Of a stretch of DNA of 64,000 nucleotides, positions 35,218-45,562 are shown one piece after another. Below the pieces are notes generated by a model. The model saw nothing but the letters and a program-made list of their open reading frames with translations. It ran no database searches and was not told the DNA's origin. A program made the translations under genes and the position numbers. The stretch comes from JANMJD01 sp963828405 (GTDB lineage: Bacteria; Actinomycetota; Acidimicrobiia; Acidimicrobiales; Ilumatobacteraceae), in NCBI GenBank assembly GCA_963828405.1, contig CAWHEG010000031.1, positions 496,001 to 560,000 of the forward strand, given 5' to 3'. How positions within the stretch are numbered: the first letter of the stretch is position 1; every line of letters starts with the position of its first letter.

Positions 35218-35822
35218 GGGTCCACCATCACGTCGTCGACCAGCCAGACCGCCGAGGCGTCCACCGGGGCCAGTTCGATGGTCACCGTCTGCTCGCCGTT
35301 GGCGTCACGGACGTCGGGAAAGGCGAAACGGGCCGACGGTGTCCAGCCGGCGGAATCACCGGCGATCTTGTAGTTCGCCACCGCCGATCCCTGCGGGCTG
35401 GTCACGCTGAGCCGGACGGACAGCGCTGACCCGGCGATGCCGGGCCTCTTGACGAACAGCCGCACCGAGTCCTCGTCCGCGCCGACGCAGAAGCTGCGCG
35501 AGCGGATCGAACCTCCGGCCATCAACTGCGCCGACGTGGAACCGGTGGAGCCGTTGACCCGCCACGGCTCGTTCTCGGCGACCGTCCACGCCCAGCCGGT
35601 GGCGACCCACGACCCGATGCCGAACTCGAAGGTGCCCGACGGGGCGACGAAGTAACTGTTCAGGTCGGCCCACTGCTTGAAGGCCTGGGTCACGCTCCTG
35701 GTGGCGCACGCCTTCACCGTCGTCTGCGCCTGCGCAGAGGTTGCGCCGGCGATCACGGCAACTCCGACGAGCGTTGCTCCGGCCACGAACATCCGGCTGA
35801 GTCGGTGACCATCGGCGTGCAC
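35202..35822 (-). CDS. Secreted protein of unknown function
   Basis: 206 residues with a signal peptide: basic start, hydrophobic core MFVAGATLVGVAVIAGATS, and cleavage likely after AQA (SAQAQ). The mature part is rich in Ser, Val and Trp, has two cysteines and looks beta-sheet-like (GSWVATGWAWTVAENEPWRV; AVWLVDDVMVDPW), in the manner of carbohydrate-binding or adhesion domains; no family is claimed. GTG 35822 has GGGGAG 6-7 nt upstream. It has its own good promoter and is followed by the cyclase gene. Confidence 0.75.
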   Translation of the reverse strand: MHADGHRLSRMFVAGATLVGVAVIAGATSAQAQTTVKACATRSVTQAFKQWADLNSYFVAPSGTFEFGIGSWVATGWAWTVAENEPWRVNGSTGSTSAQLMAGGSIRSRSFCVGADEDSVRLFVKRPGIAGSALSVRLSVTSPQGSAVANYKIAGDSAGWTPSARFAFPDVRDANGEQTVTIELAPVDASAVWLVDDVMVDPWRAK

Positions 35823-36313
35823 GACTTTCTCCCCCTCCGTGGCAACTGGTGCTATCGGTGAATCTAACTGGATGGTGACTACGAAAACACCGCTGAGCGG
35901 TCAACATACGAGAACAGGCAGTCTAGTCGAACGAATGGGTTGCCGAATTCACGTACGTTCTACGCACGGCGAGTCGGAGTCACCACCTGTAGCGGAATCC
36001 GCCGCCCCACGGCGACCGGCACGTGTTCATCCTCACTCGCTCGACGCGCGAGAGCCCAACGGAAGTAGCCCGGACCCCTTGATCATGACGATCCGACAAT
36101 CACTCGACGTGGTCGAATACCCACCCGAGAACTCCCTCCCGGGCAGCTCGTTCGACCGGCACTGCCGGGCTCACGGAGGATTCGACCGATCTCGGGCGTA
36201 GGGTCGGTGTCGACCCACGGTTGGGTCGGGCTCGTTCGTGCTCTGCACGCCTTCGGGCCATCCCTGCGGCAGATGTCATCCGCCCGGGGAACCCGAGAGC
36301 TTCGGAGAATCCC
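35823..36313. other. 491-nt intergenic region between the secreted-protein and helicase genes
   Basis: Noticeably less GC-rich than its surroundings around 35860-35990. It holds the promoter of the secreted-protein gene (35876-35904) and, at 36199-36204, TAGGGT as a -10 candidate for the helicase. Downstream of that lie three interleaved copies, GGGTCG 36201-36206, CGACCC 36211-36216 and GGGTCG 36223-36228, that allow two exclusive hairpins. A 120-codon frame at 35839-36201 has no coding character. No gene is called. Confidence 0.5.
35876..35904 (-). promoter_or_regulatory. Promoter of the secreted-protein gene with a palindrome in the spacer
   Basis: On the minus strand TTGACC (35904-35899), a 17-nt spacer and TAGTCA (35881-35876) form a sigma-70-like promoter, giving a leader of about 45 nt. 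An inverted repeat ACCGCT-G-AGCGGT (35889-35901) overlaps the -35 and spacer, a typical repressor position. Confidence 0.5.
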
Positions 36314-37969
36314 ATGGTGGAGCGCCGCTTCACGTCCACGTCCCAGTCACCCCGTCACGCCCCGGCCCGGCCCGGGTCCTCCCCCGGGGGCAACCCATCG
36401 CCGCGCCGGTCCTCGCGTCCTGCCGACACCCGGTCGGCCGAGCAGCGATCGGCCGATGCCCGGCGCAACGATCGTCCCGCTGAGGTCCGCGTCGCCGAGC
36501 CCACCTTCGTCGGCCGCAGCGGCTTCGACGGTTTCGGTCTGCCGTCACGGATCGTCGCCGCCCTCGGTGACGCCGGCATCGTCGAGCCCTTCCCGATCCA
36601 GTCGGCGACGCTGCCCGATTCGCTCGCCGGTCGCGACCTCCTCGGCCGCGGTCGCACCGGCTCGGGCAAGACACTCGCCTTCGTGCTGCCGATCCTCGCC
36701 CGTCTGAGCACCTCGGGCACCCCCCGTACCCCCGGGCGCCCCCGCGCCCTCGTCCTCGCCCCGACCCGTGAGCTGGCCTCGCAGATCAACGCCACCATCG
36801 TCCCGCTCGCCGCCATCCTCGGGATGCGTTCGACGGTGATCTTCGGTGGCGTCGGCGCCGGCGGCCAGGTGTCGGCACTGCGCAACGGCGTCGACATCCT
36901 CGTCGCCTGCCCCGGGCGCCTCGAGGACCACATGCGCACCGGCGCCTGCAACCTGCGCAACGTCGAGATCACGGTGCTCGACGAGGCCGACCACATGTCG
37001 GACCTCGGCTTCCTGCCGGCCGTCAAGCGCCTGCTCGACGAGACGCCGCGCGACGGCCAGCGGATGTTGTTCTCGGCCACGCTCGACCAGGCCGTCGACG
37101 TGATCGTCAAGCGTTACCTGCGCAACCCGGTCACCCACTCGGTCGACTCCGAGCAGTCGCCCATCGTCGAGATGGCCCACCACGTGCTGCACGTCACGAA
37201 CATCGACCGCCTCGGCGTGCTCGTCGACCTGACGTCGGCCCCCGGGCGCACGCTGATCTTCACCCGCACCAAGTTCCGGGCCAAGACGCTCGCCCGCCAG
37301 CTGAACATGGCCGGCGTGCCGGCGGTCGAACTGCACGGCAACCTCGCCCAGAACGCCCGCGAGCGCAACCTGGCGGCGTTCGCCGACGGGACGGCGCCGA
37401 CGATGGTGGCCACCGACATCGCCGCCCGTGGCATTCACGTCGACGACCTGGCGCTGGTGATCCACGCCGACCCGCCCGTCGAGCACAAGGCGTACCTGCA
37501 CCGCTCCGGACGCACGGCCCGCGCCGGCAGCTCGGGCACGGTCGTCACCCTGATGACCGACGAGCAGGTCAAGGACGTGCGCGACCTCACCCGCAAGGCC
37601 GGGATCAGGCCGACCACCACGATCGTCTCGCCGCAGCACCCGCTGCTCAAGGAGCTCGCCCCGGGGATGCGCACCCTGGCCCCCAGGCGGGCCGAGCCGG
37701 TCACCTCCGCCGACGCCGGGCGGGCCACCGCCGGCGCGCGTGACTCCCGTCCGGCGTCCAACGGCGGGGGCCGCAACCGGTCCCGCACCGAGTCGTCGAG
37801 CCGCGGGGCCGCTCCGGCGGGTCGCCATGGCAACTCGGGCGGTGGGGTGCGCAACGCCGGCGGCGCCCGCTCCGGCGGGGGCAATCGCTCCGCCAACGGT
37901 GGCGGCGGCGCCACCCGTGGCTCGGGCCCCGGCGAGCGGTCGGTCAACCGGGCGGGGCGGCGCGGCTGA
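36314..37969 (+). CDS. DEAD-box RNA helicase
   Basis: ATP-dependent RNA unwinding, 551 residues. Q motif FPIQ near 93-97, Walker A GRGRTGSGKT (111-120), APTRELA, GG, DEAD (223-226), SAT in MLFSATL, then helicase domain 2 with IFTRTKFRAKTLARQL, ATDIAARGIHVDDL and HRSGRTARAG. The C-terminal 100 residues are a Gly/Arg/Ser-rich RNA-binding tail (GGARSGGGNRSANGGGG). It resembles RhlE/CshA-type cold-shock and ribosome-assembly helicases. ATG 36314 has GGAG 7 nt upstream. Its last 26 nt overlap the end of the converging membrane-protein gene. Confidence 0.93.
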   Translation: MVERRFTSTSQSPRHAPARPGSSPGGNPSPRRSSRPADTRSAEQRSADARRNDRPAEVRVAEPTFVGRSGFDGFGLPSRIVAALGDAGIVEPFPIQSATLPDSLAGRDLLGRGRTGSGKTLAFVLPILARLSTSGTPRTPGRPRALVLAPTRELASQINATIVPLAAILGMRSTVIFGGVGAGGQVSALRNGVDILVACPGRLEDHMRTGACNLRNVEITVLDEADHMSDLGFLPAVKRLLDETPRDGQRMLFSATLDQAVDVIVKRYLRNPVTHSVDSEQSPIVEMAHHVLHVTNIDRLGVLVDLTSAPGRTLIFTRTKFRAKTLARQLNMAGVPAVELHGNLAQNARERNLAAFADGTAPTMVATDIAARGIHVDDLALVIHADPPVEHKAYLHRSGRTARAGSSGTVVTLMTDEQVKDVRDLTRKAGIRPTTTIVSPQHPLLKELAPGMRTLAPRRAEPVTSADAGRATAGARDSRPASNGGGRNRSRTESSSRGAAPAGRHGNSGGGVRNAGGARSGGGNRSANGGGGATRGSGPGERSVNRAGRRG

Positions 37970-38639
37970 ACACGTAGCGGCCGATCAGTGCGCCGATGAG
38001 CCCGCCGCTCGACGACAGGGCCAGATCGCCGATGGTGTCGCCGTAGGTCAGCTGCAGTCCTCCACCCGCCCCGGTCTCGGCGATCCCCCACTCGATGAGC
38101 TCCCAGACGACGATGGCCAGCGCGCCGATTCCGGCACCGGTGAGCACGGCGTCGTCGTCGCCGGCGGTGCGTCGATAGCGCAGGGCCATGAACGAGGCGA
38201 CGAGCAGCACCCAGTTGGCGAGGTGGAGCACGTCGTCGGTGACTGCGTAGTCGTTGTAGAAGCCGAGCAGGTTGCCCAGTGTGTCGAGCAGGAACGGGGC
38301 GACGAGCAGACCGTCGCCCAGGTGCGGATAGGGCCTGCGGGGGACCCGGCGGAACCGCTGCATCAGGGGGACCACGACAGCGGAGCCGATGAACAACGGC
38401 GCCCGGAACCCCATCCCCTTGCCCTCGAGATGATCGAGCGGAACCAGCAACGCCACGGCGAAGGCGACGACGATCCCCACCTTCATGGCGATGTTGAACC
38501 GGCGTGCCCACGGCGCGGCGTCGAACGCCTCCACCCGGGTGTCGATCATCGAGCCGGGTCCGGGGCGGTGCTCACCCACGCCGTTCGTCGCCACCGATCC
38601 GACCTCCATCCCCGGCGCATCCATCCCCGGCCCATCCAT
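37944..38639 (-). CDS. YjdF/DUF2238-like membrane protein
   Basis: 231 residues with five or six helices. The conserved polar positions of the family are visible: PFLLDTLGNLLGFYNDYAVTDDVLHLANW, the WELIEWG motif and YGDTIGDLALSSSGGLIGAL. Function is unknown. The start is unclear: the first about 30 residues are made of MDGPG/MDAPG repeats from three 15-bp units (38605-38649), and Met at 38549 (MIDTRVEAF) may be the true start. TACCTT at 38689-38694 is a -10 candidate. It overlaps the helicase 3' end by 26 nt, tail to tail. Confidence 0.75.
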   Translation of the reverse strand: MDGPGMDAPGMEVGSVATNGVGEHRPGPGSMIDTRVEAFDAAPWARRFNIAMKVGIVVAFAVALLVPLDHLEGKGMGFRAPLFIGSAVVVPLMQRFRRVPRRPYPHLGDGLLVAPFLLDTLGNLLGFYNDYAVTDDVLHLANWVLLVASFMALRYRRTAGDDDAVLTGAGIGALAIVVWELIEWGIAETGAGGGLQLTYGDTIGDLALSSSGGLIGALIGRYVFSRAAPPG

Positions 38640-38649
38640 CCCCGGCAGC
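38605..38649. repeat. Three tandem 15-bp units
   Basis: Units TCCATCCCCGGCGCA, TCCATCCCCGGCCCA and TCCATCCCCGGCAGC follow each other without gaps. Read on the minus strand they encode Met-Asp-Gly/Ala-Pro-Gly and supply several possible start codons for the membrane protein. Confidence 0.85.
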
Positions 38650-38719
38650 CCCGCAGCTGGTGCTCGGGCCGCCGCCGGGCTGGAAACGAAGGTAGCGCAA
38701 CCCTCGGTGCCGCGCCGGG

Positions 38720-39515
38720 CTAGATCGAACCGCCGGTGATCTCGAGGTTCTGCCCGGTGAGGTAGGACGCGTCGTCGGAGAGGAGGAACGCCACCACGGC
38801 GGCCACCTCGGCCGTCGAGCCGTAGCGGCGGAGCGGGACCATGGCGATCATCTGCTCGGCGACCTCGGCGGTGTGTGCGCGTAGTACTGGCTCCCCGCCG
38901 CCGCCTGCTCGGCGACCTGGTTGTCCCACATCTTGCCCGGCCCGATGAAGGCCGGGGAGATGGCGTTCACCCGGATGCCGTGTGGGGGGCGAGGTCCTTC
39001 GCCGCCGATCTTGGTGAGGCCGATCACGGCGGCCTTCGATGCCGAGTAGGCGGCCATGTTCGGCGCGCCGCCGACGCCGGCCATCGAGGCCGAGTTGACG
39101 ATCGGTACCCCCGGCGCCGGCGGCGATCATCGCCCGGGCCACGTGTTGGAGCACGATGCATCACGCCGATCACGTTGACCTCGAACACCCTGCGAGCATC
39201 GTCGACCGGGTAGCCGGGCAACGGGACGAACCGACCCTGGTAGCCGGCGTTGTTGAACAACGCCGTCGGCACGCCGAACTCGGCAACGCAGGCGTCGACC
39301 GCCGCGCGCGACGGCGGCGTCGTCGGTGACGTCGACCTGACGAGTCCAGGTCGCTGCGCCTGCGTCGGCGGCCAGCCGTGCTGTCGCCGACAGCCGTCGG
39401 CCGCCGCGGGGTGGTCGGTGAGCGCCAGGTGCCAGCCGTCGACGGCCAGCCGCTGCGCCGCGGCACGGCCGATGTCGCCGGCAGCGCCGGTGACCAGGGC
39501 GATCCGGTCCGCCAT
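38720..39515 (-). pseudogene. Short-chain dehydrogenase/reductase, frame broken
   Basis: A classic SDR is spread over several frames. From ATG 39515: ALVTGAAGDIGRAAAQRLA (NAD(P) loop), then about one shift near 39385 and another near 39310, then LFNNAGYQGRFVPLPGYP; after a break near 39155 the active-site part MAAYSASKAAVIGLTKIGGEG (Tyr-x3-Lys) and NAISPAFIGPGKMWDNQ appear, and the last piece ASYLTGQNLEITGGSI ends at 38720. Each piece is well conserved. As the last gene of the polyol transporter operon it probably oxidises the imported polyol (sorbitol/xylitol-type dehydrogenase). Confidence 0.8.
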
Positions 39516-39519
39516 CGCC

Positions 39520-40621
39520 TCAACGATCCAGTTCGGCGCGCCCGGTGACCAGGCGGGCTCCGTCGGGATCGAACAGATGGACGGTGCCGTCGAGCTGCAA
39601 TCGCCACGTCCTCGCCCGCGCTGCCCGCGAACGGGGCGGCGACCTTGGCCACGATCGACATCGGGGCGCCCTCGTGGTCGATCAGGACGTGGACGAACAC
39701 CTCCGAGCCAAGGTCTTCGACGGCGCGGATGCGACCGGGTCAGCGGGCCGTCGCCGATGACGACGCCTTCCGGCCGGAACCCGACCGTGACCCGGCCCGA
39801 AGCCGCGGCGAGCGCGGCGGCGCCGGCCGGATCGAGGCGCAGGCCGCGGCCCCGATGTGCAGCTCGCCCGCGGCAGGATCAGCGGAGATCAGGTTCATCG
39901 CCGGCGAGCCGATGAACCCGGCGACGAACAGGTTGGCCGGCTCGTGGTACAGCGTGCCCGGCGTGTCGCACTGCTGGAGGATGCCGTCCTTCAGCACCGC
40001 CACCCGATGCCCCATGGTCATCGCCTCGACCTGGTCGTGGGTGACGTAGACCGTCGTGACCGCCAGGCGGGCCTGCAGTTCGGCGAGTTCGGTGCGGGTC
40101 TGCACGCGCAGCTTGGCGTCGAGGTTCGACAGCGGCTCGTCCATCAGGTACACCTGCGGACGGCGCACGATCGCCCGGCCCATGGCGACGCGCTGGCGCT
40201 GGCCGCCGGAGAGGTTCTTCGGCTTGCGGTCGAGGTACGGCTCGAGGTCGAGGATCCGGGCCGCTTCGCGCACCCGCTCGATCCGCTCGGCCTTCGGCAC
40301 CCCTGCCTGCTTCAGCGCGAAGCCCATGTTCTCGGCGACGGTCAGCTGCGGGTACAGCGCGTAGTTCTGGAACACCATGGCGATGTCGCGGTCGCGCGGG
40401 CGGACGTTGGACACGTCGCGGTCGCCGATGTAGATCGCGCCCGCCGTCGAGTGGCTCAAGCCCGGCGAGCATGCGCAGCGCCGTCGACTTGCCCGAACCC
40501 GACGGGCCGACGAGGACGAGCAGTTCGCCGTCGTCGATCTCGAGGTTCAGCTCGTTGACCGCCGGCCGGGGCGGTGCCCGGCGTACAGGCGGGTCGCTTC
40601 GTCGAACCGAACGGAGGCCAT
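39520..40621 (-). pseudogene. smoK: ABC transporter ATPase, polyol/sugar type (MalK/SmoK-like), frame broken
   Basis: ATP-binding subunit of the importer. Start [15 protein letters not shown] at 40621; Walker [10 protein letters not shown] near 40500; a shift near 40460; then one long intact piece with [21 protein letters not shown] (Q-loop), [15 protein letters not shown] (signature), [15 protein letters not shown] (Walker B) and [19 protein letters not shown]; after another break near 39830 the TOBE region ([13 protein letters not shown]) and the end DGARLVTGRAELDR stopping at 39520. A further break near 40575 follows the N-terminal strand. The stop lies 4 nt before the SDR start. Confidence 0.85.
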
Positions 40622-40670
40622 GGCTACTTGCTCCCTGACATCGGGTTGGTCGGGTCGTCGGTCGATCGGG

Positions 40671-41532
40671 TCACTTGATCGCACCCATGGCCAGGCCACG
40701 GATCATCCGCTTCTGGGCGACCCAGCCGGCGATGACCACCGGGAGGCTGGCGATCACCGAGGCAGCCGAGAGCTTGGCCAGGAAGTTCTCCTTCTCGTTG
40801 ATGTTCGTCGTGACCCAGATCGGGATCGTCTGAGCGTTGGCGGAGTTGAGCTGCAGGGCGAAGAAGAACTCGTTCCAGGCGAAGATCATGCACAGCAGCG
40901 CCGTCGCGGCGATGCCGGGCGCGGCGATCGGCAGGATCACCGACTTCAGCTGCCCGCGCAGGCCGGCGCCGTCGATCTCGGCGGCCTCGATCAGCTCCCG
41001 GGGCACCTCCTGGAAGAACGACCGCAGCATCCACACCGCCAGCGGCAGGTTCATCGCCGTGTACAGGATGACCAGGACGGTGCGCGTACCGAGCAGGTCG
41101 AACTGCTTGGCGAGGATGTAGAGCGGCAGGATCGAGGCGACCATCGGCAGGAACTTGGTCGAGATGAAGAAGAGCAGCACGTCGCGCCACTTCTGCACCG
41201 GCCGGATCGCCAGGGCGTAGGCGGCGGGAATCGCCATCACCAGCACGATGGCGTCGACACGAGCACGACGAACGCCGAGTTCGAGAACGCCTCGCCGAAC
41301 GACAGGATGCCCTGCGTCGATCTCGGTGACCTCGCGGTAGCGGTCGAGCGACGGGTCGAAGAAGATCTTCGGGCTCGCCGACGGCGTCGAGCTCCTCCTT
41401 GAAGCAGCTGATCACCACCCAGAAGACCGGGAAGAAGAAGGCGAGCGCCGACGACCCACGCCAACAGCGCCGAGCGCGGCGTTGACCGCAGCGGCGCTCG
41501 CCGATGCCGAGGGTCGATCCGGTCCAGGCCAT
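40671..41532 (-). pseudogene. smoG: ABC transporter permease 2 (MalG/SmoG-like), frame broken
   Basis: Second membrane subunit. ATG 41532 shares a base with the permease 1 stop (TGATG). The N-terminal helix ALAFFFPVFWVVISCFKEELD is in one frame, with breaks near 41460, 41385, 41320 and 41260; from 41246 to the stop the frame is clean: VQKWRDVLLFFISTKFLPMV, the EAA loop PRELIEAAEIDGAGLRGQLKSVILP and the C-terminus MIRGLAMGAIK. These match the MalG half of polyol importers. Confidence 0.85.
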
Positions 41533-42442
41533 CAGACGATGTCCTCGCCTTCGAGCAGCCCGGACAGCAGCCGCAGCGACAGGTTGGCGATGATCAGCGC
41601 AGCGATCACCACGACGATCGAGTAGGCCGAGGCCCGGCCGAACAGCCAGCCGCCGCCGATCGAGCGCTTGTAGACGAAGTACGGGATGTTGGTCGAGCCC
41701 GGGCCGCCGCCGGTCATCACGGCGACGTGGTCGAAGGCCTGGACGATGTAGATCGTGCCGAGCAGCGTGCCGAGCTCGAAGTACGGGCGAAGGTGCGGCA
41801 GGGTGAGCTGGCGGAACACGCCGAACGACGAGGCGCCGTCGACCTTGGCGGCCTCGAGCACGTCGGCGGCTGGCTCTGCAGGCCGGCCAGCATGATCAGC
41901 ATCATGAACGGGGTCCACTGCCAGACCAGCACGGTGACGATCGAGGCCGTCGGGTGCTGGACGACGAACTCGACCGGCTCGATGCCGAGGCGCTCGAGCA
42001 CCCAGTTGAGCACGCCGTAGAGGCTGTTGAACATCTGCAGCTTCCAGATCAGCCCGGCGACCACGGGCATGAGCAGGAACGGCGTGATCAGCAGCGTGCG
42101 CACGAATCCCTGCCCGAAGAACTTCCGGTCGAGCAGGATGGCGAACAGCGTGCCGAGCACCAGCGAGATCAGCACGGCGCTGACACGGTCATGCGCGATG
42201 GTGACTCCGGCGGCCTCGCGGAAGAAGCGTTCGTCGCGAGGTGAACAGCCGGGTGAAGTTCTCGAACCCGACGAAGTTCCGCGGTCCCGGCGGGACGATC
42301 TTCCAGTCGGTGAGGCTGTACCAGATGCTCATCAGGAACGGGATCTGGGTGACGACGCACCGTGAAGATCAGGGCCGGCAGCAGCGGCAGGCGCCGACGC
42401 CACGGCTGATGGAAGATCGAGGTCTGTGTTCACATCGGCCAT
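41532..42442 (-). pseudogene. smoF: ABC transporter permease 1 (MalF/SmoF-like), frame broken
   Basis: First membrane subunit. ATG 42442 has GGAGGAG 9 nt upstream. In pieces: QPWRRRLPLLPALIFT, then MSIWYSLTDWKIVPPGP and NFVGFENFTRLF in a shifted frame, then LISLVLGTLFAILLDRKFFG onward without interruption for about 100 residues, a break near 41870, and the EAA loop LEAAKVDGASSFGVFRQLTL to the end. At least four frame changes are needed. Spacing and order are normal for an importer operon. Confidence 0.85.
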
Positions 42443-42469
42443 GTCGTCGAGCTCCTCCCCACTGCTCGT

Positions 42470-43947
42470 TCACGTATGCGTTTCGGTTGACCCACGTTCA
42501 GACAACCAGAGCGTCGACCGCTCAGGTTCGACGACCTGCGAGGCGATGTCCTGGCAGTCGGCCAGGGCCTTGTCGATGTCGATCTGGCCGGCGATCACGC
42601 TGGAGAACAGCTCGGTGCACTGGTTGCCGACGTCCTGGAACTCCGGCACACCGACGTACTGCACGCCCGGCAGGCCCGGACGCTTGGTGGTGCCGGGGTT
42701 GTCGATCGGCGCAGCGGCCATGGCGTCGAGGGTCGGCTCGGCGAACGCCGCGGCGGCCTCCTTGTACTCGGGGATCTCGTAGGTCGAGTTCCGGGTGCCC
42801 GGCGGGATGCCGGCCCAGCCGCCGTCGATCAACGTGCCGGCCTGCTTCGAGGTAGTCCGGGCCGGTGGCGAACGAGACATGTACTGCCATGCGGCGTCGA
42901 CGTCTTTGGTGGTCTTCGGGATCGCCAGCGCCCAGCTCCACAGCCAACCCGAGGCCTTGGTACCTTGATCGGGGCCAGGGCGTAGCCGAGCTTGCCCTTG
43001 ATCGGGCTGTTGTCACCCTCGAGGTTCGAGGCGGCGACGGTGGCGTCGTACCACATGGCGGCCTTGCCGTCCATCATCGCCTTGGTGCACTCGTTGTACG
43101 ACGCGTTGGCAGCGTCGTTCTCGCCGGCGGCCTTGAGCAGGTCGACGTAGAAGCGCAGCGCTTCCTTGAACTCGGGCTGATCGACCTGGGCCTCGCCGAT
43201 CGAGCCGTCGTCATTCGCAGCCCACCACGTGCCACCGAAGGTGTTGAGCACGGTGGTGAACGCCGCGCCGAGGTCGCCCCAGCCCGGCTTGCCGCGCAGG
43301 CAGATGCCGGCCATGTCGGGGGTGTTCGACAGCCTTGGCGATCGCGGCGACTTCGTCCCAGGTCGGGGCGGCCGGCATCTCATGGCCGGCGGCCTCGAGG
43401 ACGTCCTTGCGGTACATCAGGAACGACGACTCGGCGTAGAACGGTGCTGCGTACAGCTTGCCGTCGGCCGACAGACCGCCGCGGACCGGCGGGATGATGT
43501 CGTCGATCTTGTAGGTCGCGTCGGCTGTGGCCAACGGGGTGAGGTCGGTGAGCAGGCCGGCGGCGCCGAACTGCGGGGCCTCGAACATGCCGATCATCAT
43601 CACGTCGAACTGCTCGCCGCCGCTGGCGACGTCGCGGGTGGTGACCTCGCGCAGGTCGCCCTCGCCGAGAATCGAGTAGTTGACCTTGATGCCCGGTCTT
43701 GGCGGTGAACAGCTCCGGCGTCAGCTTGGCGATGTCCTCCATCTGCGGGTTGCCGACGATGGCGACGTTGATCTCCTTCGTCGGCGGCTCGGGGCGTCGG
43801 TGGCGGCCGCCGCGGCGTCGGTGCCGTGGCCGGCGCTTCGGTCGCGCTTGTGCGCTGCCGCATGCCGGCGACGACCTGATCGCTGCCGCTGCGGCGCAAC
43901 GACTGCCGAGCAAACGCCGCGAAGCGATTCTGGCGTCGTCGTAGCAT
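42470..43947 (-). pseudogene. smoE: Polyol ABC transporter substrate-binding protein (SmoE/MtlE-like), frame broken
   Basis: Periplasmic-type binding lipoprotein. Conserved blocks spread over frames are EINVAIVGNPQMEDIAKLTP, FDVMMIGMFEAPQFGAAGLL, PPVRGGLSADGKLYAAPFYAESS, MYRKDVLEAAGHEMPAAPTW, GICLRGKPGWGD, NTFGGTWWA and KAAMWYDATVAASNLEG. This series is characteristic of sorbitol/mannitol-binding proteins of ABC importers. The start ATG 43947 is tentative because the signal peptide region is itself out of frame. It is first in the operon, divergent from the polyol dehydrogenase. Confidence 0.82.
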
Positions 43948-44107
43948 GGTCTCATCGAGTGGTTCTCCCCTCGGATTCATCACGAACACCGGGGGCAGGT
44001 CCCCCGACCCGATTCAGTATGATGTGGTTTTATATGGCTTTGCAAGTCCAAACACAGTGAAACAGTCACTTCCTTTGTGGTATCTACGTCGGTTTAAGCT
44101 GGGCGTC
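43948..44107. promoter_or_regulatory. AT-rich divergent promoter region of the polyol locus
   Basis: 160 nt between the binding-protein and dehydrogenase genes, with 44018-44100 far poorer in GC than anything nearby. It includes an inverted repeat AGTGA-AACAG-TCACT at 44056-44070, suitable as an operator for the DeoR-type regulator encoded downstream. TATGAT at 44023-44028 is a good -10 candidate toward the dehydrogenase. Confidence 0.5.
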
Positions 44108-45527
44108 GTGAGCGAACGACCCGCCCGTCCTCGCGTCTCAACGACTCGACGCTGCCCGCCGATCGCCGACGCGGCGTCCCCGTCCCCGACTACGACCGGT
44201 CGGCACTCCGGCCCCGATCCTCCACGTCGGCGTCGGCGGCTTCCACCGCGCCCACCTCGCGCTGTACACCGATGAGCTCGCCGAAGGCGATTCGGACTGG
44301 GGGATCCGCGGTCTCGGGCTGCTCCCCGCCGATACCCGCATGGCCGAGGCGCTCGGCACGCAGGATCACCTGTACACGCCTCACCGAGAAGGGCACCGAC
44401 GTCGCCATGCCGCGGATCATCGGCAGCATCATCGACTACCGGCTGGCCGCCGACGACGAGGCCGTGGCGACCGCCTGCATCGCCGACCCGCTGACCGCCA
44501 TCGTGTCGATGACGATCACCGAGGCCGGCTACGCCGAGCCCGCCGAACCGGCCACGCGGACGACCTTCGACCTCCTCGCCGCGGGCTGGAGCGGCGCCGT
44601 GCCGCCGGCGGGGCGGCCGCTCACGATGCTCAGCTGCGACAACCTGCCGGGAAACGGCGACGTCGCCCGCGGGCGATGAGCGCGGCGGCCCAGCGGCATT
44701 CGGCGAGCCTGGTCGGCTGGATGGAGGCGCAACTGCACGTTCCCCAACTCGATGGTCGACCGGATCACCCCGCAGACCGACACGCCGCCGACCGCCAGTG
44801 GCTGATCGATCGCTACGGCATCGACGACCGCTGGCCGGTGGTCGCCGAGCCGTTCCGCCAATGGGTGATCGAGGACGACTTCGCCGCCGGTCGACCGGCT
44901 TGGCAGGACGTCGGGGTGCTGTTCACCGACGACGTCCACGCCTGGGAGCTCTACAAGCTGCGCCTGCTCAACGCCGGCCACTCGTGCATGGCCTACCTGT
45001 GTGCACTCGCCGGCATCACCTTCGTCGACGAGGCGATGGCCGTACCGGCGGTCGGGCGTTCCTCGACGGCTTGCTCCACCACGAGGCACTGCCGACGTTG
45101 CACGCGATCGCCGGGCACCCCCGCGAGGACTACATCCGTACCGTGCTCGGCCGATTCTCCAACACCGGGGTGCGCGACCAGATCGCCCGACTGTGCATCG
45201 ACGGCACGGCCAAGTTCCCGACCTTCCTGATTCCCACGATCGTGCGCCAACTGCGAACTCGGCGGTCCGATCGGCCGCGCCGCGCTGGCCCTGGCGGCGT
45301 GGGCCCGATACCTGGGCACGGTGCCGGTGGCCGAGCAGTCGTTCGACGCCCAGCGCCGCCACCACCCTGCCGTTCGCCGTCCGGCCGCCGACGACCCGGC
45401 GGCGTTCCTCGAGCTCGCCGACGTCTTCCCCGAGACCCTGCGCGACGACGGCGTGTTCCGCGCCGCGTTCGTCGACGCCTACCGCCGGATCGAGGCCCGC
45501 GGGCCGCTCGAAGCGATGGTGGGCTAG
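44108..45527 (+). pseudogene. Mannitol/polyol 2-dehydrogenase, long-chain type, frame broken
   Basis: NAD-dependent oxidation of mannitol-like polyols to ketoses. GTG 44108; blocks in several frames: ILHVGVGGFHRAHLALYTDE (NAD loop), DWGIRGLGLLPADTRM, MPRIIGSIIDYRLAADDEAV, TITEAGYA, MLSCDNLPGNGDV, VPNSMVDRITPQTD, VAEPFRQWVIEDDFAAGRPA, ELYKLRLLNAGHSCMAYLCA (catalytic Lys and His) and the end RIEARGPLEAMVG. About six frame changes are required. It is divergent from the importer operon. Confidence 0.85.
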
Positions 45528-45562
45528 ACAGCGCTCGCCGATCAGGAACCGGAGCGACAGGA

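Noticed and set aside
35839..36201. 120-codon plus-strand frame in the intergenic region
   Set aside because: Low codon bias, no ribosome site, no conserved pattern, and it overlaps the promoter of the gene on the other strand.
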